Shown: positions 1 to 12,802 of the stretch, in pieces
Layout of the letters: every line of letters starts with the position of its first letter
Numbering within the stretch: position 1 is the first letter of the stretch
NCBI GenBank assembly: GCA_033977485.1
Contig: CM066988.1
Span: 27,012,501-27,076,500, forward strand
Source of the DNA: Hydrangea macrophylla
Taxonomy: Eukaryota > Streptophyta > Magnoliopsida > Cornales > Hydrangeaceae
Direction of reading: 5' to 3'
Length of the DNA stretch: 64,000 bases
Notes under the pieces: model-generated
Told to the model about the DNA's origin: nothing
Database searches by the model: none
The model's input: the letters and a program-made list of their open reading frames with translations, nothing else
Position numbers and translations under genes: made by a program

Positions 1-776
1 TGTGAGCTTTAGCCTTGAATCAGACTTTTATATTTAAATTCTATCACTGATATTATATCAATTTTGCTTTTCTTTTGGCATGGCTTAACTTATGCAATTA
101 GTGCTTGGTTGTTTTCTTTAGAAGGAGAGTTACCTTCTGTACCCAGTTGGGGAATTATTATAGCTTTTGGGAGATTTTTTAAGTCTCTGACTTCGTCTTT
201 GCTTAGTTGCACAAGAGGAGTCACAATTTTATTTGATTTGTTTGTTGTGTGATGAGATCGAGACAATTCGTGAAGAATTTCCTCCAAACTATTTGCGAGT
301 ATTAGGACACGTTCTCATAGGATTTTCCTTGGTTGTCATTTATTTGTGACGTTAAGATCATAATAGACTTCGTTAAAGTCATGTTGCTTATATGTCACAT
401 TTTTTGGCACCCGTAGAGTAACGGGAGTTGAATACTCAGATTGAGGATTAACTGGGTATAAGAGTTCATGTACCTTAGTGCTTCGCCATAAGGGTATCCA
501 TTTAATTACCAAGCGAAGGAAGTATCATTTCAAGTTTCATATCGACTGCTACAATTTGAACCAGACTTCTATTATTTGAGGATTCGGGAGCAAGACATCT
601 AGAAGATCGCCCTGTATTCACGTTTGGAGCAATGCGAATACCTAGTGACACCTTTTGGTTTGCCGAATGCGCGGGCAACTTTGCGGATTGAATGGATGGT
701 ATCCTTCATCCACTTCTTGATAGATTTTGTGGTTGTCCTTGCCCTTTTTCCTATTCGGGAAAAGTACAGGGAGCAC
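1..776 (+). pseudogene. Element A: Ty3/gypsy pol remnant, part 1 (RT)
   Basis: Degenerate polyprotein of an old Ty3/gypsy retrotransposon. The readable part is 624-776, which encodes the reverse-transcriptase stretch CEYLVTPFGLPNA, the region just before the catalytic palm motif, followed by a worn version of the motif region and KYREH. The rest (1-600) has many stops and I recognise nothing firm in it. The gene breaks at 776, where another element inserted. Its continuation resumes at 8880 (HL...LQEHQFYAN), which fits the next conserved RT segment. Family knowledge: chromovirus pol order is PR-RT-RNaseH-IN. The 5' part and 5' LTR lie outside the window. Confidence 0.75.
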
Positions 777-1281
777 TGTAACACCCCGTATTTTCCTGAT
801 ATAAATATTCATAAGAATAAATGTTAGTGAGACAACTTGAATTTTTATGTGTATTGGTTGTGCATTTATATTTTTATGGTCATTTATTTATCTGTGTATT
901 TAATTTAATTATGATTAATTACTTTGTGAAATTTTGTATAGCTAACTGGTGGAGTTTAGTTGTAAAAAATTAAGTTGAACAAGTTATTGAGAATTGATGT
1001 GTTTAATTTTTAGTAGTGCTCAGAGGCCCATGAATGTGTTAAATAGTATTTTTAACATTTAAATTAAGTACTCGGGTCATGTACACCCATTGGGCTACTC
1101 ATTTTAGTACTTTGGAATGTATTTCGGGCTAATATAGAGCCTTTTTATGGGCCCACAAGAAGAAAAAGGGATTTCTAGCATTTATGTATTTGTGTTATAA
1201 TATATGTGTCATATATATGCATACATATTATTTAGGTACCCTAGGGTTTAAAAAAAATAGAGATGAAAATAGAGAACAGAC

Positions 1282-1323
<42 letters not shown>

Positions 1324-3432
1324 GAGAGAAGAGTAGAAGAAGTAGAAGAAGAGGAAGAAGAAATGAGAAACCCCAAACTTTTATTTTGCTTAATCATCAT
1401 CAATCCTTGGAGCCCTAAATCGATGAGTTAATCATTTGTTTCAGTTTGTTTTTGTTGCAATTTTTCGTTAATTAGAATATGTTGAGAAAATCAGAAAAGG
1501 ATCCATGAAATCATATAGAGTATGTATATATAGATGTATGTATAGATATGTATATTCATTGTTATTGGGTTTAAACTTTGAGATTTATTTTGTTGATTTT
1601 CAAATTTATTTAAACGAGCTTGGATCTGCTTGAGAGAAAAATTGTAAGTGATTCGTACGTTGATTGTTTTAAGATTCCGCTTGCGTGTTCCATGTAAAAC
1701 GTCATTCTGTACACTTTTTGTCTAATGGTATTTTTCATGATTCTGCACCGTTTTGGTAGAAATTGACAATTACAGTAGTAGTGAACAAATGTCTAATTGA
1801 ATATTTTATGATTAGAAAATATGATTCCTTATTATGTGCTTTATGTATGCTAATATTGAATGTCTGGTTGAGGTATATTGTACTTGAAATAATTGGTTGT
1901 ATATTGTAGAAATTTTTATAAAAGGTAAACTAGATACGTTGAATAATATATTGGTGATCTTGTAATTCGATCAGAAAATATTGTGGAACGATTGTTAAGG
2001 CTAAATTGATAAAATCATATATTGTGAGAAATTGGAACGCATCTAAAAGATAGAGATGTGATTGGACTATGATGAGACGGAACAATGTGATATATGTGAA
2101 TTTTACAAAAATAGGAATAATACGAACGATAAACTATATTGGCAACATAATTCCTTTATTATTCACCATACCACGATGCGTGATATGTTTTTATAGTAGT
2201 TCAACTTGCTGAGTGTACCCTTTTGCCAGTGGCTTCGTGATCAAGCTGGCCTAAGCCTTATGCTCGACTTAATTTATAGACGTCTAGGCATATTGACCGG
2301 CCTTCCGCTGTGTATAATTAGTTTGGTTGATACCCTAACCAAACTGGCACTGGAGTGGATGTTGGTAGTATATTTTGGCACACATGGGATACATGTGTGG
2401 GTTATACCATGTAGGGTGGCCAAGTGGTGAAGCTAGGAAACATAAAGATGAATTTAAGGCTAGTAATTAATGAACATGGATTATTTCATAAGTCTGATAA
2501 GCGTGGAATAATGAACACGATGTTTGAGTTAGAATATGTATGGTTTGTATACGAAATTGTTTACTTGGTTTGTGATCATTCAATTTGCAGGATGGTGGGC
2601 CCACTAGCAATTTATAGGTTTGGCTCGCCATATGTAGATGGGTAAGTATGAAATTCGTAGTAGCTTTGGATTTCGGGCAAGAAACTTCTTGCCACTACAT
2701 AAATGGAACCTATTCTATTGTCCAGATATATGTGTGGGACTACTTGTCTTGGCCCAAGTATGTTGTAGTGTGGTTTGTAGTCTACGGGTTCAAGTTGGAT
2801 CCCTAAGACTTGTTGCTATGTTTAACTCATACCAGTCATGTGACTGACCCGAGTGTGTTATGCATTCGGGGTCATTTCTATATGAAACGTAGTCGAATGT
2901 ATTTGTGCAGGTTTAGTATTTGGGAATTTTCTGTGGAGCTGTTGATGTCTTGAAGTTGCAGTTGTGTAGAATTGTACTTTACATTTAGTTGTATCTTATT
3001 TATTTTTATTTCTGGCATTGTGGGCAATATTTGTATTATTGTAATAAAGATTGTATATTTGGTATCGGGAACGTTGTAGTTGCTCTGACCAATGGATGTA
3101 TAGAGTTTATTTTCTTTCCGCTGAACTCTGTAAAGAGGTTTTTATTTCATAAATATGGAATTTCTCTTGTAAATCGAAGTGATATAATTTTTATAATGGA
3201 ACTTTTCTTCTTTTATAATGAAATGGATATTTGGTAATACTTGTTTAATAATAAAGAGTTTTTCTTTAAACACAAGATCACATGTCCTTATTTAAGGAGT
3301 ACTAAATACTGTTTTCAATAAATTATCAAGCCTATGTGAGGGTGTCACTCTCGGAGTTTTGGAAATTGAACATTAGCCTGGATACACGCTCTGGATTAAA
3401 TATTTGGTTGTCTAAAAAATAGGGGTGTGACA
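777..3432 (+). repeat. 5' LTR of the LARD-like element
   Basis: Long terminal repeat of 2656 bp, TG...CA, matching 4566-8879 along its length once the insert and duplication in that copy are discounted. It contains an (AG)n tract at 1283-1330 and small chance frames only (for example 2206-2847), which are shared with the 3' LTR but show no protein family I recognise. No coding gene is supported here. Confidence 0.9.
1283..1330 (+). repeat. (AG)n microsatellite in LTR
   Basis: Near-perfect AG dinucleotide run within the 5' LTR. The equivalent position in the 3' LTR (6732-6774) is (TG)n followed by (AG)n. Confidence 0.97.
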
Positions 3433-4565
3433 CTTAGGTATCAGACCTTATGGTTAGCTTAGCAAGTCTAGGTTATTCTCGGAATGTGGTTTATAGGTTT
3501 GTCAGAGCTTTAGGTTTGTGAATTTACTTGGGTATGGAGCTATGTGTGATCTATGTGCTTTGCTTAGTGTGGTCTATGTGTTTTTTTTATAGTTAAATTG
3601 TTTTACTTTTGATGCCTGATACTCGCATGATACATGATGACTGTATGAAATCATGCATAATATTATTTAGTTGCATCGTAGTGCATCTATTTTGTTGATA
3701 TGTGGAGTAATGGGTGAAGTTGGAAGCTGATATTAGTGTGGCTTCTTATCAAGTATTGAATAACGGGCAACGACTATGTGGTTGTCTATATATACGACAT
3801 GGTTATTTTCGACAGGAATTCAAACTGAGTTATGATTATATTGCATATATTGATTATCATCAAGAAGACCTCTTATTATATTGGTGAAAACTGTTTATTA
3901 ACTTATGGCAGATATTGGAGTATTGGGATTGTTCTAGTATCAGCAGATTTCTAATATAATTATTATTGGATATTCAGGACTTCAACTTATTATTGGATTA
4001 TTATCGACTGGTTTCTGGTTTTCTCACCTCTATTGATAATCTATTGGTTTTCTGATGCTGGATCTATTATTGGAATTCGGGATTTCTTATGTTGATATTA
4101 TCATTGGGTATTCTGCTGAGGTATTCTTTTCTTCTATTTCTATGAAGGAGGTTTATGTTTATGGATTCTGATTTATCTATCAAGTCGGTGTATTAATTAA
4201 TTTCCCAGACTTATTCTCAGTGGAGACTTCTGGAAGGATGAGTATTAGTGGGTGGATCGATACGATCAATTATTTGGATATTCCAATGAGGATTAGTGTG
4301 GGGCCTATCCTCATATTTTGTACTATTATGTATGTCTTAATTATCTGTTAGCATTTAACAATTGACTCTATGAGGATAAAGGTATATATATGAGGGTTTT
4401 CTTGTTTGGATTATTCACTCGAAGTACCACATCTCTTAGGGTCGAGAGTTAAATGATGATTAGTGCTAGCGTGAATTTGTGTGTTTAACTCTAGTCTTGT
4501 TTGTTGCATATGTTACTGGTGTTTGCTTTAAATTTCGGGACGAAATTTCTTTAAGGAGGGTAGAA
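3433..4565 (+). other. Internal region of the LARD-like element (non-coding)
   Basis: The 1.13 kb between the LTRs. It begins with CTTAGGTATCAGACC (3433-3447), a degraded form of the initiator-methionine tRNA primer site TGGTATCAGAGC. It ends with a polypurine tract TTTAAGGAGGGTAGAA (4550-4565) directly before the 3' LTR. I see no open frame with gag, protease or RT similarity, so this element needed proteins supplied in trans. Confidence 0.85.
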
Positions 4566-4610
4566 TGTAACACCCCATTTTTTCTGATATAAATATTCAT
4601 AAAAAAATAA

Positions 4611-5680
4611 TGTTAATGAGACAACTTGAATTTTTATGTGTATTGGTTGTGTGCATTTATATTTTTATGGTCATTTATTTATTTATCTGTGTGCATTTAA
4701 TTTAATTATTATTAATTACTGTGTGAAATTTTTTACAGCTAACTGGTCGAGTTAAGTTGTAAAAAATTAAGTTGGACAAGTTATTGAGAATTGATGTGTT
4801 TATTTTTTAGTAGTGCTTAGAGGCCTGTGAATGTGTTAAGTAGTATTTTTAATATTTAAATTAAGTACTCGGGTTAGGCCTGTCAACGGACCGGGTCCAG
4901 CCCGGATCCGGCTCAGTTAGACGGATTTGAGCATTTTTTAAAGATCCGAATCCGAATAGAGTTGTATAAAAACGGACCGGATATGGATTTAATAGATCCG
5001 ATCCGCCTAAGACCCGATCCGAATTTTTATATGTTAAGTATATATAATATAATATATGTTAGAGAAATCTCTACCATTGATTTTTTTAATCCAACGGTGA
5101 GCTTATATGTTATATAACATAATTTTGGACAAACCCTTGAAACAATGTTAATGAGACAACTTGAATTTTTATGTGTATTGGTTGTGTGCATTTATATTTT
5201 TATGGTCATTTATTTATTTATCTGTGTGCATTTAATTTAATTATTATTAATTACTGTGTGAAATTTTTTACAGCTAACTGGTGGAGTTAAGTTGTAAAAA
5301 ATTAAGTTGGACGAGTTATTAAGAATTGATGTGTTTATTTTTGAGTAGTGCTTAGAGGCCCGTGAATGTGTTAAGTAGTATTTTTAATATTTAAAATAAG
5401 TACTCGGGTTAGGCCTGTCAACGGACCGGGTCCAGCCCGGATCCGGCTCAGTTAGACGGATTTGAGCATATTTTTAAGATCCAAATCCGAATAGAGTTGT
5501 ATAAAAACGGACCGGATATGGATTTAATAGATCCGATCTGCCTAAGACCCGATCCGAATTTGTATATGTTAAGTATATATAATATAATATATGTTAGAGA
5601 AATCTCTACCATTGATTTTTTTAATCCAAGGGTGAGCTTATATGATATATAACATAATTTTGGACAAACCCCTGACTCTA
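4611..5680 (+). repeat. 535 bp tandem duplication within the 3' LTR
   Basis: Two direct copies, 4611-5145 and 5146-5680, starting at TGTTAATGAGACAACTTG. Each copy joins LTR sequence to the first ~270 bp of the hAT-like insert, including the 8 bp target ACTCGGGT (4867-4874 and 5402-5409). The duplication therefore arose after the hAT-like insertion. Copy 1 stops after GGACAAACCC; copy 2 continues into the rest of the insert. Confidence 0.9.
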
Positions 5681-6521
5681 ACCCTAAGAATTTGGCAGTT
5701 CTCTTCTCTCTCACCTCAGGTCCTCAACGGCTCAACCTCACGGCTCACAGCAGGACTCTCACACGGTGGCCCTCAGTCACAGACTCACAGTCTCTCTCAC
5801 CTCAGTTACTCTCTCTGTCTCTCAGATCAGTCTCTCTATCTCTCATCTCTCTCTGTCTCACTCTCTCGTTTCTCGTCTCACTCTCTCCTCTCGTCTCTCT
5901 CTTTGTCTCTCGTCTCACTCTGTCTCTCATCTCTCTTTATCTCACTCTATTGTCTCTCATCTCTCTCTCACTCTCTCGGCTCTTCTTCTTCTTCTTCTTC
6001 TTCTTGTTTTGTATACTAACTTACGAGCAGTGGCTATTTCGAAACATTTTGTTAATGCAGCAGCTATTTCGAAACATTTTCACAAGCATGTTTTGTTCAA
6101 GCTTGTTATTAAATCATCAAGTTTTGTTATTAAATCTATTTGTTTTTATAGTGTGATTTATTTCTTTTATGTATTGTTGTTATGTTAGATTGGAGAAGTA
6201 TTTGACCCTTCTTGTGGGCTAAAATAATGTTGTGATTTGTTATGTTATGGTAGCTTTGTAAGATTTAAGTTCAAATTGGATTGTATTGGCATTTAAAATG
6301 AGTAATATTACTTTTTTACAAGAAGGATTTTTATTCGGATCAGATTGGATCGGATCGGATCGGATATTCAGACAGGATATCTGGATCTTAACAAATCCGG
6401 ATATGGGATAAACCTCACAGATCCGTCGGATATATGGACTGGATTCGGACTAAAATATGTTTTTCGGATCTGGATCCTGATCTGGCCGATCTGGTCCATA
6501 TTCGATTCTTTTACAGGCCTA
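5410..6521 (+). mobile_element. hAT-like non-autonomous DNA transposon
   Basis: Starts TAGGCCTGT and ends ACAGGCCTA, inverted termini flanked by the 8 bp TSD ACTCGGGT (5402-5409 and 6522-6529). An 8 bp TSD with short TAGG-type termini is characteristic of hAT elements. The subterminal regions carry repeated GGATC/CGGAT words (GACCGGGTCC, GATCGGATCGGATCGG), typical of hAT subterminal motifs. The interior (5700-6010) is CT-rich low-complexity sequence, so long frames there are compositional. No transposase is visible. A partial left-end copy lies at 4875-5145 through the tandem duplication. Confidence 0.88.
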
Positions 6522-6731
6522 ACTCGGGTCACGTACACCCATTGGGCTACTCATTTTAGTACTTTGGAATGTATTTTGGGCCCATATAGAGCCTTTTTAT
6601 AGGCCACAAGAAGAAAAATGGTATTTCTAGCATTTGTGTATTTGTGTTATAATATATGTGTCATATATATATGTATACATATTATTTAGGTGCCTTAGAG
6701 TTTAAAAAAAGAGAAGAAAATAGAGAATAGA

Positions 6732-6763
<32 letters not shown>

Positions 6764-8879
6764 AGAGAGAGAGAAGAGTAGAAGAAGAAGAAGAAGAGGA
6801 AGAAGAAATGAGAAACCCCAAACTTTTATTTTACTTAATCATCATCAATCCTTGGAGCCCTAAATCGGTGAGTTAATCATTTGTTTCATTTTTTCGTTGC
6901 AATTTTTCGTTAATTAGAATATGTTGAGAAAATCGGAAAAGGATCCATGAAATCATATTGGAGTATGTATATATAGATGTATGTATAGATATGTATATTC
7001 ATTATTATTGGGTTTAAACTTTGAGATTTATTTTGCTGATTTTTGGATATATTTAAACGAGTTCGGATCTGTTTGAGAGAAAAATTATAAATAATTCGTA
7101 CGTTGATTATTTTAAGATTCTGTCTGCGTATCCTATGTAAAACGCCATTCTGCACACTTTTCATCTAATGGTATTTTTCATGATTCTGCACCGTTTGGGC
7201 AGAAATTGACAATTACAGTAGCAGTGAACAAATGTCTAATTGAATATTTTATGATTTGGAGAATATGATTCCTTGTTATGTGCTTTATGTATGCTAATAT
7301 TGAATGTTTGGTTGAGGTATCTGTACCTGAAATAATTGGTTGTATATTGTAGAAATTTTTGTAAAAGGTCAACTAGATACGTTGAATAGTATATTGGCAA
7401 TCTTGTAATTCGATTAGAAATATTGTGGAACGATTGTTATGGCTAAATTGATAAAACCATATATTGTGAGAAATTGGAAAGTATCTAAAGATAGAGATGT
7501 GATTGGACTATGATGAGACGGAACTATGTCATATACGTGAATTTCACAAAAATGGGAATAGTACGAACAATAAACTATAATGGCAACATAATTCCTTTAG
7601 TGTTCACCACACCCCGATGTGTGATATGTTTTTTTGGTAGCTTGACTTGCTGAGTGTACCCTTTTGCCGGTGGCTTCGTCATCAAGCTGGCCTAAGTCTT
7701 ATGCTCGACTTAATTTATAGACGTCTAGGCGTATTGACCAGCCTTTCATTTTGCATACCTGGTTTGGTTGATACCCTAACCAAACTGGCACTGGAGTGGA
7801 TGTTGGTAGTATATCCTGGCACACATGGAATGTATGTGTGGGCTGTACCATGGAGGGTGGCTAAGTGGTGAAGCTAGGGAACACAAAGATAAATTTAAGG
7901 CTAATAAATAATGAACATGGATTATTTCATAGGACTGATAAGCGTGGAATAATGAATGCGACGTTTGAGTTAGAATGTGGACGATTTGTATACAGAATTG
8001 TTTACTTGGTTTGTGATCATTCAATTTGCAAGATCACCGGGCCCACTAATGTTTTACAAGTTTGGCTCACCATAAGTAGATGGGTAAGTATGAAATTCAT
8101 AGTAGCTTCAGATTTTGGGCAAGAAACTACTTGTCACTACATAAATAGAAACTACTCTATGGTCCAGATATGTGTGTGGAACTACTTGTCTTGGCCCAAG
8201 AGTGTTGTAGTGTGGTTTGTAGTCTACGGGTTCAAGTTGGATCCCTAGGACTTGTTGCTTTGTTTAACTCATACCAGTCATGTGACTGATCGGAGTGTGT
8301 TATGCATTTAGGGGAGTTTCTATATGAAACGTGGTCGAATGTATTTGTGCAAGTTTAGTATTTGGGAATTTTCTGTGGAGCTGTTGATGTCTTGGAGTTG
8401 CAGTTGTGTAGAATTGTACTTTACATTTAGTTGTATCTTATTTATTTTTATTTCTAGTATTGTGGGCCATATTTGTATGATTGTAATAAAGATTGTATGT
8501 TGGGTACTGGGAATGTTGTAGTTGCTCTGATTAATGGATGTATAGATTTTATTTTCTTTATGCTGAACTCTGTGAAGAGGTTTTTATTTAATGAATATGG
8601 TGTTTCTCTTGTAAATCAAAGTGATATCATATTTATAATGGAACTTTATTTCTTTTATAATGAAATGGATATTTGGGAATACATGTTTAATAATAAAGAG
8701 TTTTTCTTTAAACAAAAGATCACATGTCCTTATTTAAGGAGTATTAAATATTGTTTTCAATAAATTATCTTTTAGTCTATGTGACGGTGTCACTCTTGGA
8801 GTTTTGGAAATTGAATATTAGTCTGGATACATGCTCTGGATTAAATATTTGGTTGTCTAAAAAAAATCGGGGTGTGACA

Positions 8880-10445
8880 AGCACCTTTGCATCATCATAT
8901 AGATTTTTGCAAGAGCACCAATTTTATGCTAATGTCTTTTCTTTTGTGATCTTGAGCTAGCGGAAGTGAGTTCTTTGGCCACGTTGTTTCAAGAGACAAG
9001 GTCCCTTGTAGATCCATTGAAGAATGAAGCCGTTATAGATTTGCACCACCAAAGAATGTTTTAGAAGGTTAGAATTTCTTGGTAAAGACTACCACCGAGG
9101 TTTTATATCAGACTTGACACGTCTAATGAGGCTGATGATGGCCTTGGTATTACCCAAATGAGGATTGGAGCATACTATGTGTTGTAATATGTTTTACGAT
9201 AGTTTTAATTGTATATCGGCACAAGGAGGCGAGGTTATAACTTACAGTTCACGATTGTTGAAGCCGCATGAGTAGGATCATCTTATCCATGACTTCAAGT
9301 TTGCCATCGTTGTTATTTGTATTGAGGAGTTAGAAGCATCATCCTTGGTGCATCATTCTTGGCTCGCTTGGCCATTCAGAGTTAAGGATGTTAGAGCAAC
9401 TTAAAGGTTTTGACACTCATTTTGCCTAATCCACCATTTAAGTTTTATCGTTCACGTTAAGTCGCCTATCTTACACTTCAAGACAAGTTTTGGAAGCACA
9501 ACAATTTAACGAAGAGACCGAGTCCTATGACAACATGTTCTTCATGACAAAATGATGGACTTTGGACATCTAATCCCAACAGAGAATTAAAGTTTAGAGA
9601 CAACCCGCTTGATTCCTTTGAGTCGTGACGAAGACGATTTGAGAGATTCTAGCCATACCACAATTTACATTGACAAACTTAATGGAAAAGTGATAAAGTG
9701 ACACATCGTCGAGTTTGATACACGTTACTTGAACCACTAGCAGGTTCAGGCCGAGCACCAACGAAATACTAATCTATTTCTTAGTTTTGGTAGGATCTTT
9801 GGTAGACCTTGGATACTTAACTTTTTCTTAGTACGATGTAGACTGACACTAAAGATTCATCTATTTGAGTCCCTATTTAGTTTGAGGGATAATCGAGAAG
9901 ATCAAAGTTATTCAAAGATATTGCTACGACACAGAGTTGCCAAAATTGTTATACAGATCATTGAGAGCGAGTCCTACACTATGTAGTTAGAGACCATGTG
10001 TTTCTCTGGGTTGCCCCTACACGTGGTTTGCTACGCTTTGGGCAAAGCGAAAAGTAATCACCACAATTTAGTGGTCCGTTTGAGATTCTTGATAAGATTG
10101 GCGAGGTGACCTATGGTTTGGCACTCTTACCTCAACATTCTAGTGTTCATAATGCTTTTCACGTTTCTATGGTTCGTAAGTATAATCGTGATAAGTCATA
10201 TGTTTTGGATTGGACTGAGTTAGCCATCGACGAAGATGCATCTTATGAAGAGAAAACTACTAGCAATCTTGAAAGGAAGAAGTACGTCTTGTGAGACAAG
10301 ACCATTTCTTTGGTTAAAGTACTTTGGAACCACCATGGAGTCAAAGAGTTGACGTGGGAAGACGAGATCGAAGTATCCTAACCTTTTCTTCAGTTGTTGT
10401 ATGTTTTCCGAATTCCGGGACATAATTCTCTTTAAAGGGGTAGAT
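8880..10445 (+). pseudogene. Element A: Ty3/gypsy pol remnant, part 2 (RT end, RNase H, integrase C-terminus)
   Basis: Continuation of the RT from 776. The first codons read LQEHQFYANVFSF, the conserved segment after the RT palm. RNase H survives at about 9230-9320 (VITYSSRLLKPHE, then HDFKFAIVV). The integrase C-terminus is at 10040-10310 (VRFEILDKIGEV, VHNAFHVSMVRKY), followed by a chromodomain-like end (LVKVLWNHHGV) at about 10310-10370. Frames change several times and stops are frequent. Family knowledge: this C-terminus is typical of plant chromoviruses of the Tekay/Del type. A polypurine tract (TTTAAAGGGGTAGAT, 10431-10445) follows. Confidence 0.85.
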
Positions 10446-12296
10446 TGTAATGTTTTGAATTTTTAATAAGGGTATTGTGGTAATTTTGTGGTCAATGTGT
10501 GGACCTAATTTAAACTTGTAAATTTTAAAGCCTAACATTTGGTCTTGTGTTATCACTTTGGTATTGAATTAGCACATGTGGTGTATATATGTATGTTACA
10601 TATATTTGTGTGTGTGTGTGCGTGTGTGTATGTGTGTGTGTGTGTGAGGGGATAAAAGTGGGACACACAAGTCATCCCCCAAACCACTCCCAACTACCAA
10701 AACTTTCCAAGGAAGTTTCCTCCCTCTCCCTCTCTTCCAAATACACTCTTCCTCTCCCTTTTATTTCTTTTTCTTTTCATTTCACCTATTATCTCTCTCT
10801 CTCTCTATACTACTCTTTATCTCTCCTTGGTTTAGAAGAACAAACCCTCTTAATTACTACCTCAACCTTCAACCCTAATTTTGAGCTTCCATAACTCCTT
10901 ATTGGAGCCAAGCTATTAGAAGCAAAAATAATCATCTTATATAGGGATATCTATTGATGCTTTCATTTTCTCCATGGGTGTTGTCTAGTTAAAGCTGTGA
11001 TCTAAGGAAGGGAGAGGAATTTTCTAATTTTCTTATTCATTGAAGCTCTAGTTCTTGGGTCTTCTCCTTCTCCTCTTAGATTCTAGCTCTCTTGCATTTT
11101 TTTCTCAGGATCAAAGGTAGATTACATTGTCTATATACATATGATTTTCTATCTCTAATTTTGATTTGTGAATATTGCTAAGAATAGTGGATATGTGGGT
11201 TAACTATGATTCTCCCTAATTACATATGTTTATGTGACTTATATGCTTAGTTGCTATTTAATTAATCTTAGTGACTTAAATGTGATTATATGCTTAGTTG
11301 TTAAATTGTTTGATTAATTATTGGTTAATTGTTTAGTTGCATAAATGATTTATTTGCCTACTTGATTAAGTAGCCCTTATGCTTAGAAGTTGATTTCATA
11401 TGTTTCTATGTTGATATTCTAAGAACTTGAGATCATATGTCATCATGGATTATCGTTGAAGTAATTGAACTTGCTTAAATACGTCAAGTATATAAATTAC
11501 CATTTAATATGATGAACATTTGCATTAGAATCATAGAATTCACGTGCATTGTTGCCAAGTGGGCACAACTCATAGCATAGCATGATTTGTATATGAGAAA
11601 TCCCAAAATGGGGATAAAATATATGAAAAATTCAGATGTGGGTTATGTGTGAGGACAAGATGGACGTACCTAAGAACATTCCAAACTCCAACTTATATTC
11701 GACTAGTTATCGGAAAGTTGGTATGCTACATTCCCAGTAGGGGTGGCTCACAGTCCAATAATGAGGCGAGTGAACACGTGTGCATGGCTTGAGGGCTCAT
11801 TAGTTGAAATGCTTATGCAATATCATGGCACCACATCTCATTTTCAGTTATGGGATCTATCTTGTATATCTACAATGTTTTCTATTAAGCTGTCGTGCTT
11901 AACAAATCTATAAAAACTCTTTTTTAGGTGATCTTGATAGGGGCAAGGCTTACAAATAGCCTGATGCCTTACCCTTATGTTTTTGAAAGCTTCTCACGAG
12001 AAATTTTACTCTTTTGAACTTACATAACATAGTTCATTTGTTAAGACTTATAATAGTTGTAATTTAAAATCGTAAATGGTAGATTCAAATTATGTAATTT
12101 ACAACTACTTTGGTCTTAATTCTTTCACCTATGTTAATTTGTAAGCTATGAACTAGCTTGGGCACATGTTAGCCCTTTACACTTTTGGTAGTGTTGTCAG
12201 AGTCCATGTATTGGAACTTACTTTTAGCTTGTAATATTCTCATTGTAAATATTCGTTGTTATGTATCGGGATCTTCGAATCCCCTATCAACCATTC
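10446..12296 (+). repeat. Element A 3' LTR, interrupted at 12296
   Basis: Begins TGTAATGTTTTGAA directly after the polypurine tract. It includes a (TG)n stretch (10607-10645) and a pyrimidine-rich leader-like part (10690-10830). It carries no coding gene. A solo LTR split it at CATTC; sequence resumes at 40178. I could not find a convincing LTR end after 40178, so the right boundary is open. Confidence 0.7.
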
Positions 12297-12438
12297 TGTA
12301 ACAACCCAAAAATTTCTAAGTGTGTAAATAATTATTTTCAGTTAGCAATATTATATGAGTGTGTAATACACTGTATTTTCAGTAATTATTAATACAAAGA
12401 GATTCTGCATACTTCCTTTGACCATCCTTGAAATTTAT

Positions 12439-12703
12439 TTTCGATCGATCGAACCACTTTCAAGCGATCATCTTATAGTTCAAGCAATCGAACCTTCTTT
12501 AATCGATCAAAACCCTACTGATATAAAGTTATGACGTGGTCCCCACTTCAATCAATCAAACCCTTTTCCAATCGATCAAACCTGGCTGAATCACTTTCGA
12601 GCAATCGAGCACACTTCGATTGATTAAACTCACCTGGATATTTCAGTTGATGTTCACGCAAGTAATGCTACCTACCCTTTTCCTTTCCCTATATATATAT
12701 ATG
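12439..12703 (+). promoter_or_regulatory. Element B 5' LTR: palindrome cluster plus TATA box
   Basis: Repeated sites of the form TTCGATCGATCGAA and decayed relatives (AATCGATCAAA, AAGCAATCGAAC) over about 200 bp, then TATATATATAT at 12689-12703. The position in the LTR and the TATA box suggest the U3 promoter; the role of the palindromes is inference. Confidence 0.6.
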
Positions 12704-12736
12704 TATCTAGTGTGTGTGTGAGGCTTGTTGCCCAGA

Positions 12737-12739
<3 letters not shown>

Positions 12740-12800
<61 letters not shown>
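12740..12800 (+). repeat. (AG)n microsatellite
   Basis: Perfect AG run of about 60 bp just downstream of the LTR TATA box. The 3' LTR copy (35633-35650) is much shorter, so this tract has changed length since insertion. Confidence 0.97.

Positions 12801-12802
<2 letters not shown>

Larger units (their letters stand above)
777..8879 (+). mobile_element. Non-autonomous LTR retrotransposon with giant LTRs (LARD-like), nested in element A
   Basis: Bounded by TGTAACACCCC at 777 and GGGGTGTGACA ending at 8879, with perfect 5 bp TSDs AGCAC at 772-776 and 8880-8884. It has LTRs of about 2.65 kb and an internal region of only 1.13 kb with no gag or pol. The primer-binding-like and polypurine sequences, and the sequence before the 3' LTR (GGGACGAAATTTCTTTAAGG), resemble those of chromoviruses, so mobilisation by such an element is plausible (inference). 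Removing it restores the RT gene of element A across the junction. A related solo LTR lies at 12297-40172. Confidence 0.92.
4566..8879 (+). repeat. 3' LTR of the LARD-like element, enlarged by duplication and hAT-like insert
   Basis: Starts TGTAACACCCC and ends GGGGTGTGACA. It is 4.3 kb instead of 2.66 kb because of a 535 bp tandem duplication and a hAT-like insertion between 4611 and 6521. The remainder (6530-8879) aligns with 1068-3432 of the 5' LTR, including a (TG)n/(AG)n tract at 6732-6774. Confidence 0.9.

Noticed and set aside
2206..3237. Series of 70-80 codon frames repeated at 7647-8960
   Set aside because: They recur because they lie in paired LTRs. The two copies differ by stops and frame changes, and no protein family is recognisable.
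5692..6188. Three overlapping Ser/Leu-rich open frames
   Set aside because: They arise from a CT-rich low-complexity stretch inside the hAT-like element; all three frames are open together, as expected from composition.
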